The translations under genes were made by a program, and so were the position numbers. A DNA stretch of 64,000 nt from Ponticaulis sp. (lineage in GTDB: Bacteria > Pseudomonadota > Alphaproteobacteria > Caulobacterales > Hyphomonadaceae): NCBI GenBank assembly GCA_002692725.1, contig NZLU01000023.1, positions 434,001 to 498,000 on the forward strand, read 5' to 3'. The notes under the pieces are model-generated. The model was not told the DNA's origin. It saw nothing but the letters and a program-made list of their open reading frames with translations, and searched no databases. Within the stretch, counting starts at the first letter, position 1, and each line of letters starts with the position of its first letter. Of the stretch, positions 24,587-33,287 are shown piece after piece.

Positions 24587-26372
24587 CTCAGGCAGTCCCG
24601 GTCGGGCCGGTCTGGCCCGACTATTCGGTCGATTTTTCACCCGACACTGGCCCTGGTTCGCCGGAGGCACTTTTGCCGCCGTGGTGACAAGCCTTGCTGG
24701 CGTCACGCAAATGGTGCTGGTGAAGTTCGTCGGCGATGCCCTGCAATACATGATTGGCGGTCAGATCGCCGAAGACAGCCTGATCTGGCGGTTTGGTATT
24801 CCGGGCATCGGGCTGATCATTGGCTTGACGGTGGCCATTATCATCGCGTCCATTGTGAGGGCAGGTACGCTCTATACCATGACGCTTGCCAACAATACCG
24901 GCGTGCAGCGGGGGCTGGTGGATGCTCAGCAGGCGCAGTTCGATCGGCTGACTTATGGTGATTATTCGCGCCTGACAGCGGCCGCGTCAGGCGATTTTGT
25001 ATCCCGTTTTATCAATGACACAAACGCCATTCGCGAAGCTGGTTTGCGCGTTGCGAACAATCTCACAAAAGGGATTGTGACCGTCATTGGCGCCTTCATA
25101 TCCATGCTGTTGATCGACTGGCAGCTGACGCTTGTTTTGCTGGTGGCCTATCCGATCGCCTTCGGGCCGGTCATTGCGTTGGGCAACAGTGTCCGCAAAC
25201 GCGCAAAAACGGCGCAACAGCAAGTGGGTGAGGTGACGTCGCTTCTCTCTGAAGGCTTTCAGTCGGGGCGTGTTGTGAAAGCCTATGGCCTGGAAGATTA
25301 TCAATCTCAGCGCATGAGCAAAGGCTTTCTGGATCGGGCTCGCCTGTATCTGAAAGTGCTGACCGATAAGGCCGCTGTTGACCCCATTCTTGAGGTGACG
25401 GGTGGGATTGCGATTGCGGGTGTGCTCGCGATTTCGGCCTGGCGGATTTCGCAGGGCGATTCCACGCTGGGCGATTTCATCGGATTTCTGGGTCTGATCG
25501 GTCTGGCTGCGCCGGAGATCCGCGCGCTAGGTACGTTGAACGCGGTAGCGCAGGAGGGCGGGGCAGCTGCTGATCGTATCTTCGAGGTGTTGGAAGCGCC
25601 TGATGTCATCTCGGACAAAGCTGACGCTCGGCCCTTGGCGGAGGTGAAAGGCCGTCTGGAATTTGACGATGTCAGTTTTCACTATCCTGATGGTAGCCCG
25701 GCCCTGAAAGGTTTGAGTTTTACAGCGCTGCCAGGGGAGACGATTGCGATTGTCGGGCCGAGCGGCGCAGGCAAATCGACCATATTTAACCTCCTGCTGC
25801 GGCTCTATGATCCGGCGACGGGCGAGGTGTCTCTCGACGGAGTGAATATTGCTGATCTGCGCGGCGTTGATCTGCGTGGGGCGATGGCGCTCGTCTCGCA
25901 GGATGCCGCACTGTTTGATGATACGATTGAAGCAAATATCCGGCTTGGTAAGATGGATGCGAACGATGAAAGCCTTCGTAACGCAGCTATTCGCGCGGAT
26001 GCGGATGGATTCATCGAAACGCTGCCTGTGAAGTATTCAACCCAGGTCGGCGAGGGCGGACGCAATCTGTCCGGCGGCCAGAGGCAGCGCGTTGCGCTTG
26101 CTCGGGCGATCCTGCGCGATGCGCCAATCTTGCTGCTCGACGAGGCGACCTCAGCGCTGGATGCAGACAGTGAGGCGCGTGTTCAGGCTGCCCTGACGGA
26201 GTTCGCCAAGGACCGCACCACGCTGATTATCGCGCACCGTCTTTCGACCGTACGCAATGCAGACCGTATCCTGGTGGTGGAAGATGGTTGCGTTGTTGAA
26301 ACCGGCAGTCATGATGAGCTGATCGCTCAGGGCGGTGTCTACGCACGGCTGGCGAAGCTTCAGTTGAGTTAG
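24510..26372 (+). CDS. MsbA-like ABC exporter (fused TM-ATPase)
   Basis: A half-transporter ABC exporter: six membrane helices (about residues 40-330) followed by an ATPase with Walker A GPSGAGKST (about residue 416), Q-loop LVSQDAALFDD, signature NLSGGQRQR (about 520), Walker B ILLLDEATSALD (about 540) and H-loop IIAHRLST. It resembles MsbA-type lipid flippases, and the setting beside waaA/lpxK supports export of lipid A-Kdo; other lipid or peptide cargo is possible. The start is odd: the only conventional codon before the first helix is GTG 24510, deep inside DUF4170. A GGGAG at 24565-24569 points instead to ATC 24573 or ATA 24576. Confidence 0.88.
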   Translation: MLRPGISSCTPTNCSTLKRERIIASSSGSPGRAGLARLFGRFFTRHWPWFAGGTFAAVVTSLAGVTQMVLVKFVGDALQYMIGGQIAEDSLIWRFGIPGIGLIIGLTVAIIIASIVRAGTLYTMTLANNTGVQRGLVDAQQAQFDRLTYGDYSRLTAAASGDFVSRFINDTNAIREAGLRVANNLTKGIVTVIGAFISMLLIDWQLTLVLLVAYPIAFGPVIALGNSVRKRAKTAQQQVGEVTSLLSEGFQSGRVVKAYGLEDYQSQRMSKGFLDRARLYLKVLTDKAAVDPILEVTGGIAIAGVLAISAWRISQGDSTLGDFIGFLGLIGLAAPEIRALGTLNAVAQEGGAAADRIFEVLEAPDVISDKADARPLAEVKGRLEFDDVSFHYPDGSPALKGLSFTALPGETIAIVGPSGAGKSTIFNLLLRLYDPATGEVSLDGVNIADLRGVDLRGAMALVSQDAALFDDTIEANIRLGKMDANDESLRNAAIRADADGFIETLPVKYSTQVGEGGRNLSGGQRQRVALARAILRDAPILLLDEATSALDADSEARVQAALTEFAKDRTTLIIAHRLSTVRNADRILVVEDGCVVETGSHDELIAQGGVYARLAKLQLS

Positions 26373-26407
26373 AAAACGCCCCGCTCAATAGTGCGCAGGC
26401 CTGAAGC

Positions 26408-27085
26408 TCACGCCTCCAGTGGATACTCACTTGCAGCCTGCCTCAGAAAATTCGCCAGATTCTCTACGCTTTCAGCGCCTTGCGCCGCGATTTTACGGTT
26501 TGCGATAAAGGTGGGCACGCCATTAATGCCGAGCTGACGAATGCTGGCTTCTTCCTGTTTTACGGCGGCGAGGTCGGCTTCGCCCTTCAGAAGGTCGAGC
26601 AATAAATCCCGGTCCATACCGGCCTCATAGCCTAGGTCGGCCAGCACCTCCGCGTCGCCTATATCTCTGTGTTCGGCAAAATAGGCGTGGAAGAGGTTGT
26701 TCTTAAGCTGATGGGCTTTGTTTTGGCCCTGAGCCCATTTGAGCAACCGATGCGCGTTGAGCGTGTTCGGACGGATCGTCATGCCAGCAAAGTCAAACGG
26801 AATGCCGTCTTCGGCCCCATATTGCTCGAGGGCTTCGCGCATTTGCGTCCAGCGGTTCTTCTGTTCGCTTGCCGCCCCGCTGTCATCAGGGCCGAATTTC
26901 GAAGCCATATAGGTTTTATAGTCCACGCCCGCTTTCGGAACATTGGGATCCAGCTGAAATGCTCGAAACACGATTTGGGTCTCAAACTCGTCTTTGGTTG
27001 CGGCAATCGCGCCTTCCAGACGTCTCAGTCCGAGCCAGCACCAAGGGCAGACAATATCGGACACCATATCAATCAAAACAGTCAT
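26408..27085 (-). CDS. FrnE-type DsbA family oxidoreductase
   Basis: The protein is a cytoplasmic thioredoxin-fold disulfide oxidoreductase of the FrnE/DsbA-like (DsbA_oxidored) group. The active-site motif is Cys13-Pro-Trp-Cys16 in VSDIVCPWCWLG, and the cis-proline loop is NGVPTFI. A helical insert of about 120 residues carries the conserved NTLNAHRLLKWA motif. No signal peptide is visible, which fits the FrnE group. Start: ATG 27085 precedes the typical VLIDMVSD strand; GTG 27100 is less likely. It converges with the ABC exporter. Substrate unknown; redox stress or polyketide-type isomerase roles are described for relatives. Confidence 0.88.
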   Translation of the reverse strand: MTVLIDMVSDIVCPWCWLGLRRLEGAIAATKDEFETQIVFRAFQLDPNVPKAGVDYKTYMASKFGPDDSGAASEQKNRWTQMREALEQYGAEDGIPFDFAGMTIRPNTLNAHRLLKWAQGQNKAHQLKNNLFHAYFAEHRDIGDAEVLADLGYEAGMDRDLLLDLLKGEADLAAVKQEEASIRQLGINGVPTFIANRKIAAQGAESVENLANFLRQAASEYPLEA

Positions 27086-27116
27086 GCGCCCAGTCTGCAC
27101 GCTTGCGACTGATTTG

Positions 27117-27725
27117 TCAGGCGTTTGCGTCGTCTGTTTCTGTGCGGCGTTCTAATTCCTCGAGTACGGCGATGAGTTCATTCTTCGGAATGCGCCAGTC
27201 GATATTGGTTTTGCGATCAACGGCGATGGGAATGGAGCTGGCGTCAGACGCCAGAATGTTTGCCAGCATCTCATCGGTCAGCGTGATCTCCATCATGTCG
27301 GTCTGATTGCAGAAATAGGCCTGGCCGAAACAGCGAATGTCTCGCCATCGAAGCTGAAGATCAGCCTCCTTATAGCCGGGACCAACCCAGGCCGGATTTG
27401 TAAGATCGATCCGACCGCTGCGGCCCGGCTCTCGGCCACTGTCCTCGGTCAGGCGTCTCACGCGCTGGCCGACAAAAAAGACGCGCGTCTTGCCGGTCTC
27501 TTCTTTCATGGCCTCGACCCAGAAGATGAGACGCTGGCTGGTCATGTTGGAATAAGCGCGATTGTCTTCGACATTATGATTGCCGGCCGAACGGGCAATC
27601 AGCCAGCCGGTATCCGCGTCGCGTCCATACGAAATTTGATAGTCAGACGGCGCCAGTTGAGGTTCAGGTGTCGTTTTGCAGCCAAACAGAAACAGTGCTG
27701 CGGCCAATGGCGCGATCAGCCTCAT
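27117..27725 (-). CDS. Hypothetical lipoprotein
   Basis: The 202-residue protein has a clear lipoprotein signal: a basic start, a hydrophobic Ala/Leu core and a lipobox LFGC with Cys16. The mature part has no recognised domain; it has a DYQISYGRDADTGWLI opening, a mixed alpha/beta pattern with AMKEETGKTRVFFVGQRV and a Cys pair (IRCFGQAYFCN). The C-terminus is helical and charged. A perfect GGGAGGA precedes the ATG. It lies about 30 bases downstream of the FrnE gene start region on the same strand order, with its own upstream space. Likely an outer- or inner-membrane anchored lipoprotein of unknown role. Confidence 0.65.
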   Translation of the reverse strand: MRLIAPLAAALFLFGCKTTPEPQLAPSDYQISYGRDADTGWLIARSAGNHNVEDNRAYSNMTSQRLIFWVEAMKEETGKTRVFFVGQRVRRLTEDSGREPGRSGRIDLTNPAWVGPGYKEADLQLRWRDIRCFGQAYFCNQTDMMEITLTDEMLANILASDASSIPIAVDRKTNIDWRIPKNELIAVLEELERRTETDDANA

Positions 27726-27798
27726 TATGTCCTCCCAGATTTTTTATTCCGGATTTTATTTCACCGGAATTCAACTCGGTCAAACGTGATTTTCGAGG

Positions 27799-28635
27799 TC
27801 AGTTGTTTACAGGGACGCTGGTGAAGCGGGTGCGGTGATGCTCGACCAGATAATCGCGGAATGCTGTCTGCGGAATGGTGATAATGAATTCACCCTGTTC
27901 GCCCGCACCGATCCGACCCGCGTGGAAATAGAAGCGTATTCCACTGAAGAATTTGCCATCCCGGGTTGACGTGAAAGTGAAGGGCGCATCATCGAGGAAA
28001 GAGACAATGGGATCGACGTCGCAATCATCTTCAGGCCCCTCAATTGACATGGGAGCGCCGCGTCTGGCCTTCTCGTTCATGATGGCCTGACAGAGAAGCT
28101 TATCAAGCGCACTCCGCGTACCGCGGCTGGCTTTGAACAAGTCTGACAAATCCAGCACATCCTGATTTTTATTGTCGATCAGTGTCGAGAAATAACGGGC
28201 TTTGGGATCTGTGTTGGGGCGACCCGTGGTTTCAGTGCGCAAGAGGCTGATGAGCGGTCCGGAACGCGCTTCAACCGAATACTGGATATGGACCGTCACA
28301 GGTGGGCCTGCTTGATCTTTCAAATGTTTTTCAGCTCGGTTTTGGAAGGAATTGAGGAGCTGATCCTGCTCAGCCATGAGAGCCGTGTGCAGATCAGAGC
28401 CCTCACGGACGCCAATGCTGGTGGATTTGAAGATGAGCTGCGGGCTTTGTGCCTGTAATAATACGCGCTGCCCCATAAGCGCGGCGGCTTCGTGCTCAGC
28501 CAGTTTTTCGCGGATCCATTCTGTCGAAAATATTTGGGCCGCTGCGAGTGACCCGCCAAACAACAGGCCGATAAAAACCGCCATCATGATATGATGGCTG
28601 GTCTTTCGACGCTTTGCCCGAGGATCAATGATCAT
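27799..28635 (-). CDS. DUF3298/RsiV-like membrane-anchored protein
   Basis: The 278-residue product has a short basic N-terminus, a single membrane helix (about residues 15-35), and a periplasmic domain. The part from about residue 115 to the end follows the pattern of DUF4163-DUF3298 proteins (PdaC/RsiV type): VHIQYSVEARSGPLISLLRTETTG, then the YFSTLIDNKNQDVLDLSDLF strand-turn-strand, then FYFHAGRIGAGEQGEFIITIP. In other bacteria this domain binds lysozyme or cell-wall sugar, but here only the fold-level resemblance is visible. Weak ribosome-binding site. It lies between a lipoprotein gene and ubiA on the same strand. Confidence 0.6.
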   Translation of the reverse strand: MIIDPRAKRRKTSHHIMMAVFIGLLFGGSLAAAQIFSTEWIREKLAEHEAAALMGQRVLLQAQSPQLIFKSTSIGVREGSDLHTALMAEQDQLLNSFQNRAEKHLKDQAGPPVTVHIQYSVEARSGPLISLLRTETTGRPNTDPKARYFSTLIDNKNQDVLDLSDLFKASRGTRSALDKLLCQAIMNEKARRGAPMSIEGPEDDCDVDPIVSFLDDAPFTFTSTRDGKFFSGIRFYFHAGRIGAGEQGEFIITIPQTAFRDYLVEHHRTRFTSVPVNN

Positions 28636-28711
28636 AATTATGTATCACTCTGGTGCGGTTTTGGCCCGAAGACACAGGGCCTGCAAACTCAGCGCCAGAT
28701 CGTTGAATGAA

Positions 28712-29647
28712 TTAGCTAAATGTCGCCATCAGGACCACAGTGACGATGAGGCCAAACACGATGAGCAGGCCAGCATCGCGATTGGATTTGAACAGCCGCA
28801 GGGCCACGGCGTCGCCTTTCACCTTAAAGATAACAAGCTGCCAGACGAGGTGAGCGAGAAAGGCAATGGCGATCATTGTGCCCGGAATGCGCGGGCCACC
28901 ATTCGTAACGGCCAGCCCCACGAATAGTGCAGACACTCCATAGATGAGCGTAATCGCTGGAAGGGAATGGTCACCAAACAGCCTTGCCGTCGAGCGAATA
29001 CCGACAAGCGCATCGTCTTCCACATCCTGACGCGCATAGAGCGTGTCATAGCCGATCGTCCAGGCGATAAGGCCGAGATAGAACAGCACAGGCCAGATGA
29101 GATCGTTTCCGCCGGCAGTCAGATAACCCACGGGGAAACCCCAGTTAAACGTCATGCCCAGCCAGGCTTGAGGCCACCATGTGATGCGTTTCATGAACGG
29201 ATAAGCTGCGACGAGGGGGATAGAGACCAGCGCGATGATTTTCGCCGGAAGCGGCAAAACCAGCCAGATCACAAATCCGACCGCCACTTGGGCAAACAGC
29301 CAGATCCAGGCATCGCGGACTGAGACATCTCCTGCCGCCAGCGGGCGTTGCGCGGTTCGCGCGACGGATTTGTCGAGATCCTTGTCGGCTATGTCGTTAT
29401 AGGTGCAGCCTGCGCCGCGCATGGCGATGGCGCCAAGGCCGAACAGAAGGCCGTAAATCAGGTTCAGTGCCTGCCAGCCAACATCGAGCGCGCCAAACCC
29501 AAGACCCATCCAGCAAGGAATCGCCAACAACCAGAAACCTATGGGTCGATCAAACCGAGAGAGTCGTGCATAAGATTGCAGCCGGGCAGGCAGGGAATCT
29601 ACCCAACTTGGTGGAGCATCGGCCGGTCTTGAAGACTGTGCTGTCAT
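28712..29647 (-). CDS. ubiA: 4-hydroxybenzoate polyprenyltransferase
   Basis: UbiA attaches the polyprenyl tail to 4-hydroxybenzoate in ubiquinone synthesis, in the inner membrane. The protein is a polytopic UbiA-family prenyltransferase (about eight or nine helices). The first metal-binding motif is GCTYNDIADKDLDKSVARTAQRPLAAG and the second is YDTLYARQDVEDDALVGIRSTA, both matching the 4-hydroxybenzoate group. I chose ATG 29647, since the upstream in-frame ATG at 29698 is preceded only by non-conserved residues; either is possible. Gene stands alone and is divergent from rsmE, with no other ubi gene in sight. Confidence 0.93.
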   Translation of the reverse strand: MTAQSSRPADAPPSWVDSLPARLQSYARLSRFDRPIGFWLLAIPCWMGLGFGALDVGWQALNLIYGLLFGLGAIAMRGAGCTYNDIADKDLDKSVARTAQRPLAAGDVSVRDAWIWLFAQVAVGFVIWLVLPLPAKIIALVSIPLVAAYPFMKRITWWPQAWLGMTFNWGFPVGYLTAGGNDLIWPVLFYLGLIAWTIGYDTLYARQDVEDDALVGIRSTARLFGDHSLPAITLIYGVSALFVGLAVTNGGPRIPGTMIAIAFLAHLVWQLVIFKVKGDAVALRLFKSNRDAGLLIVFGLIVTVVLMATFS

Positions 29648-29739
29648 ACGGGCATATCCCTGACTATACCTTTGAGTCGCAGAACTGATTATAGCCATGT
29701 TTTACAACATGAACGACGGGAAAAGCTAAAGGACGCGCG

Positions 29740-30537
29740 ATGAGTACCAGGCCGAGACTATTTGTCCCCACTGACCTGATGGCGGGATCACCTGTCGCGC
29801 TGGATGAAAGCCAGTCAAAATACCTTTTTAAAGTCATGCGGTTAAACGTGGGGCAAGAAGTCCGTGTCTTCAATGGACGCGATGGCGAATGGCTGGCGCG
29901 TGTGCATGAGATTCTCGGAAAATCTGCCGGTATTTTGAAGGTAGAGACTCAGTTGAGAGAGCAGGGCATTCTGACAGACCTGCATCTCCTGTTTGCGCCA
30001 CTCAAAAAGACCCGAACCGATTTTGTGGTCGAGAAAGCAACCGAGCTGGGCGTGGAAGTTCTACAGCCCGTCATGACCGAATATACCCAGTCTGATCGTG
30101 TACGCGTCGATCGTCTGGAAAAGCTTACAATGGAAGCCGCTGAACAGACTGAACGCCTGAACATGCCACGCGTGCTCCAGCCGCTGCATCTGATCAAGGC
30201 GATTGAAGCTCTGCCGAGCGACCGGCGTGTTTATTTCTGCGATGAGCGCGGCGACAGCGAAGAGGAAGACTGGGGCGGGGATGACAATCGTGCGCGGCCT
30301 ATGGCCGATGTTCTGAACGAACATAAGAAAGGCACGGCGGCGGTTCTGGTCGGGCCGGAAGGCGGGTTCTCACCGCAGGAACGCAAAATGCTGCGGAAGA
30401 TGGAAGGTATTTATCCCGTCTCCCTCGGGCCGCGTATCCTGCGTGCGGAAACGGCTGCGGTGGCGGCGCTCACCCTGTTCCAGGCGTTGTGCGGGGATTG
30501 GCGTGCAGCCGCTGATGGCTCAGGCGTAGATGAGTGA
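29740..30537 (+). CDS. rsmE: 16S rRNA (uracil1498-N3)-methyltransferase
   Basis: RsmE methylates U1498 of 16S rRNA in the decoding centre, using S-adenosylmethionine. The 265-residue protein has an N-terminal PUA-like RNA-binding part (with KYLFKVMRLNVGQEVRVFNG) and a C-terminal SPOUT-fold methyltransferase with the trefoil knot motifs TDFVVEKATELGVEVLQPVMTEYT, VLVGPEGGFSPQE and SLGPRILRAETAA. A small acidic insert (GDSEEEDWGGDDN) lies in the middle and is unusual in length. ATG at 29740 is preceded by a modest site. It is divergent from ubiA; a small membrane-protein gene follows 9 bases later. Confidence 0.94.
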   Translation: MSTRPRLFVPTDLMAGSPVALDESQSKYLFKVMRLNVGQEVRVFNGRDGEWLARVHEILGKSAGILKVETQLREQGILTDLHLLFAPLKKTRTDFVVEKATELGVEVLQPVMTEYTQSDRVRVDRLEKLTMEAAEQTERLNMPRVLQPLHLIKAIEALPSDRRVYFCDERGDSEEEDWGGDDNRARPMADVLNEHKKGTAAVLVGPEGGFSPQERKMLRKMEGIYPVSLGPRILRAETAAVAALTLFQALCGDWRAAADGSGVDE

Positions 30538-30546
30538 TCGGGTGAC

Positions 30547-30801
30547 ATGAGCATCGAAGATAAGCGGCTCGTTTTTTATGGAGCTGTTTGCTTCGCGACA
30601 ATTCTGGGTGTGATTGTTCCTCTCATGATTTTGGCAGAAAGTTTGTCTCAACCATGGAGCGGTGGACTTAGCGTTCTAATTTTTGCTCTGGCGCTTGCAG
30701 GCTTGTTTCTATTCGGGTTTACGCGACGGCTCAAATTTGAGAAAATCTGGCGACCGGTCCTGAATCGGGTCATCCATCCAGAGGTTCGACCACCAAAATA
30801 A
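30547..30801 (+). CDS. Small two-helix membrane protein (84 aa)
   Basis: The 84-residue product has two membrane helices (about residues 8-28 and 38-58) and a basic C-terminal tail with FTRRLKFEKIW and VLNRVIHPEVRPPK. It begins with ATG nine bases after rsmE, with a GGGTGAC site, so it is co-transcribed and perhaps coupled. No family is recognised. It converges with tpm, whose end it nearly touches (stop codons abut at 30801/30802). Probably a real but uncharacterised gene. Confidence 0.65.
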   Translation: MSIEDKRLVFYGAVCFATILGVIVPLMILAESLSQPWSGGLSVLIFALALAGLFLFGFTRRLKFEKIWRPVLNRVIHPEVRPPK

Positions 30802-31434
30802 TCAGCTTAGAAGCCAGGCCAACTCAGTCGCTTCGACCTTGCCTTTCAGACCGCCCTCGACCTCCACACTTTCGAGCTGCGAGATATCATAGACATCGTC
30901 GTATAGTAGTCTGACGGTGCTTTCGGGCACAGAGAAGGGTGGGCCGGGAATAACGCTCTGATCATAGTCAAACGTGATGACCAACTGTCGAGCTGCGCTG
31001 GTCAGCGACACCAGATGGGCCCCATATTTCGTGCGCATTTCATCTGGCAGGGCGACAAGCGCCGCGCGGTCATATACCGCAGTGACCGGACCGAGCAGGT
31101 CTGGCGTCAACTCAAATATGTCTCCGACATAAATGATCAGATCCGGCGCAGAATAGATTTTCAGCGAACCGGCCCGCTCAATCTCCGGCGTGATGCCCAT
31201 CTCTGAGAAGAGCTGTTTGATGGCGATTTCACTCAGCTCCGCGCCGACGACTTCAAACCCCTGATCCATCAGCCAGCCAATATCTGTGGTTTTACCGCAA
31301 AGGGGCAGAAAGACCCGATCGCCTGCCTTCAGATTGAGGGCAGAGATGTGTCGGGTCAGCAGGGCATTCGGCTTGCCTTCATGAAAGGCAATCTGATTAT
31401 TGCCCCACCGCTCATGCCAGAACTCATGTTCCAT
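30802..31434 (-). CDS. tpm: Thiopurine S-methyltransferase
   Basis: The 210-residue protein matches the bacterial TPMT family, which transfers a methyl group from S-adenosylmethionine to sulfur, selenium or tellurium compounds. Visible motifs are the opening HEFWHERWGNNQIAFHEGKPN, the SAM-binding VFLPLCGKTTDIGWLMDQG, EVVGAELSEIAI and the AVYDRAALVALP catalytic-site block. It begins one base after carA ends (TGATATG), so the two are tightly coupled in one transcript. The link between pyrimidine/arginine synthesis and this enzyme is likely only positional. The physiological substrate (thiopurine itself is not natural) is unknown. Confidence 0.92.
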   Translation of the reverse strand: MEHEFWHERWGNNQIAFHEGKPNALLTRHISALNLKAGDRVFLPLCGKTTDIGWLMDQGFEVVGAELSEIAIKQLFSEMGITPEIERAGSLKIYSAPDLIIYVGDIFELTPDLLGPVTAVYDRAALVALPDEMRTKYGAHLVSLTSAARQLVITFDYDQSVIPGPPFSVPESTVRLLYDDVYDISQLESVEVEGGLKGKVEATELAWLLS

Positions 31435-31435
31435 A

Positions 31436-32632
31436 TCAGGCGTCCGCTTTGGCCTTGTGGGCGTCCATCAGGTCTGCAAAGCGCTTGAAGAGATAGAAGC
31501 TGTCCTGCGGGCCGGGAGACGCTTCAGGGTGGTGCTGAACTGAGATAATCGGCTTGCCGATCACTTTGAGGCCCGAATTCGTGCCGTCGAACAATGAGAC
31601 GTGAGACTGTTCCACACCGTCGGGCAGGCTGACCGGATCGACGGTGAAGCCATGGTTCATGGACACGATTTCCACCTTGCCGGTTTCCATATCTTTCACC
31701 GGATGATTTGCGCCATGATGGCCTTGGGGCATTTTCATTGTCTTGGCGCCGAGCGCGAGGGCCAGCATCTGATGCCCAAGGCAAATGCCGAGAATCGGCA
31801 GGCCTGAATCGATCAGCTTCTTGATTTCCGGGCCGGCATAGATGCCGGTCGCCGCCGGGTCGCCCGGACCATTCGAGAGAACAATACCGTCCGGATTGAG
31901 CGCCAGCACGTCTTCAGCCGTCGCATTGCCGGGAAGAACCGTGCAGCGCGCGCCGACAGAGGACAGGTTACGAAGGATGTTTTTCTTCACGCCGAAATCA
32001 AGCACAGCGACATGATATTTGCCGTCGTTCAGGGCGGTGAATCCGTCTTTCCATTCCCAGACTGATTCGGCGTGCTCATAGCGGTCACCCGGGCCGACGT
32101 CTTTTGCGAGGTCGGCGCCTTCGATTCCCTGGAACTCCGACAGCATTCTGCGCATTTCAGCCACATCTAGGATTTCATCCGGAGCGATGTTTGCAACAAT
32201 GCCATTCACCATACCGGTTGTGCGGATGCGGCGCGTGACGGCGCGCGTATCAATGCCTGACAGGCCGACAATGTTTTTGCGACGCAGCCAGGCGTCGAAA
32301 TGGTCCACCGCCCGCCAGTTTGACGGTGACGTAATGGTGCCACGGAAGACTGCGCCACGGGCGGCTTTCGCCGCGGGCGCTGAGCTTTCCTCATGATCGT
32401 CGTCATTGGCACCGACATTGCCGATATGCGGGAAGGTGAAGACCACCACCTGGGCGGCATAGGACGGGTCAGTGAGAATTTCCTGGTATCCGGTCATTGC
32501 CGTGTTGAAACAGATCTCTGCCGTGGCCATTCCAGAGGCGCCACAGCCGCGCCCGAAAAAGATCTCACCAGTCGCGAGAAGCAGCGCGCCAGTGGCTTCG
32601 ATGAGCTCTTGATCATCATGTCTGAAAGGCAT
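31436..32632 (-). CDS. carA: Carbamoyl-phosphate synthase small subunit
   Basis: CarA supplies ammonia from glutamine to CarB for carbamoyl phosphate, feeding pyrimidines and arginine. The 398-residue protein has the N-terminal CarA domain ([34 protein letters not shown]) and a C-terminal class I glutamine amidotransferase with the catalytic Cys in LGICLGHQ (around residue 280), the GHHGANHPV motif and [14 protein letters not shown] with His and Glu. I chose ATG 32632 because the family begins there; upstream in-frame codons extend into the intergenic region. It is followed directly by tpm. carB is not in the window. Divergent from the GatB/YqeY gene. Confidence 0.96.
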   Translation of the reverse strand: MPFRHDDQELIEATGALLLATGEIFFGRGCGASGMATAEICFNTAMTGYQEILTDPSYAAQVVVFTFPHIGNVGANDDDHEESSAPAAKAARGAVFRGTITSPSNWRAVDHFDAWLRRKNIVGLSGIDTRAVTRRIRTTGMVNGIVANIAPDEILDVAEMRRMLSEFQGIEGADLAKDVGPGDRYEHAESVWEWKDGFTALNDGKYHVAVLDFGVKKNILRNLSSVGARCTVLPGNATAEDVLALNPDGIVLSNGPGDPAATGIYAGPEIKKLIDSGLPILGICLGHQMLALALGAKTMKMPQGHHGANHPVKDMETGKVEIVSMNHGFTVDPVSLPDGVEQSHVSLFDGTNSGLKVIGKPIISVQHHPEASPGPQDSFYLFKRFADLMDAHKAKADA

Positions 32633-32794
32633 ATATGGTCGTCCTTGTTCTGTGGGCGTTTGACGCCGCAGCGTCAGGCAAACGTGCGTGGCGTATATGG
32701 CGACCGGACAATGGTCAAGCTGGATATGTAGTAGAAACTCAACCAATTCATTCTACCCTGAACACCCTTACCCTGAAAGAAGATACGTTCCGTA

Positions 32795-33280
32795 ATGTCA
32801 GATCCCGTCGTTCGATCGCCAAAACTGCGTGCTCGCCTGGAGACAGATCTCACCGAGGCCGAAAAGCAGGACGCAGACTCTGTTGAAGTCGCGACGCTTC
32901 GTCTCGTCATGTGCGCTGTGCGGGATCGCGATGCCGATGCCCGCGCCAATGACAATTGCAAGGGCTGTGATGATTCGGTTATTCGCGATGTGCTTGAGCT
33001 GATGGTTCGCCAGCGTGAGGAGTCGGCTGACCGGTATGAAAAAGCGGGCCGTATTGAAATGGCGGACCGCGAACGCCAGGAAGCCGAGTTCATTGCCCGC
33101 TATCTGCCAAAGCCGCTCGCCGGTAAAGAGCTCGAAGCGGTTGTCGATGACGTGATAGACGATCTCGATGCGCGCAGCCTGAAAGACCTTGGCCGCTGCA
33201 TGACCGAGCTCAAATCACGCTATCCGGATGTGCTGGATTCATGTGAGGCTGGCAAAAAAGTCCGCGCTGCGCTCGGCTGA
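32795..33280 (+). CDS. GatB/YqeY domain-containing protein
   Basis: The 161-residue protein matches YqeY, a helical protein related to the tail of the GatB subunit of glutamyl-tRNA amidotransferase and believed to bind tRNA. It has LRARLETDLTEAEKQ, the acidic-rich helix with CAVRDRDADARANDNCKGCDD (an unusual Cys-rich patch for this family), QREESADRYEKAGRIEMADRE and the signature ARYLPKPLAGKELE. In alphaproteobacteria, the gene usually sits beside carA and dnaG, as it does here, though dnaG is about 7 kb away after inserted genes. The physiological function is unsettled. Confidence 0.9.
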   Translation: MSDPVVRSPKLRARLETDLTEAEKQDADSVEVATLRLVMCAVRDRDADARANDNCKGCDDSVIRDVLELMVRQREESADRYEKAGRIEMADRERQEAEFIARYLPKPLAGKELEAVVDDVIDDLDARSLKDLGRCMTELKSRYPDVLDSCEAGKKVRAALG

Positions 33281-33287
33281 TCGCGCC

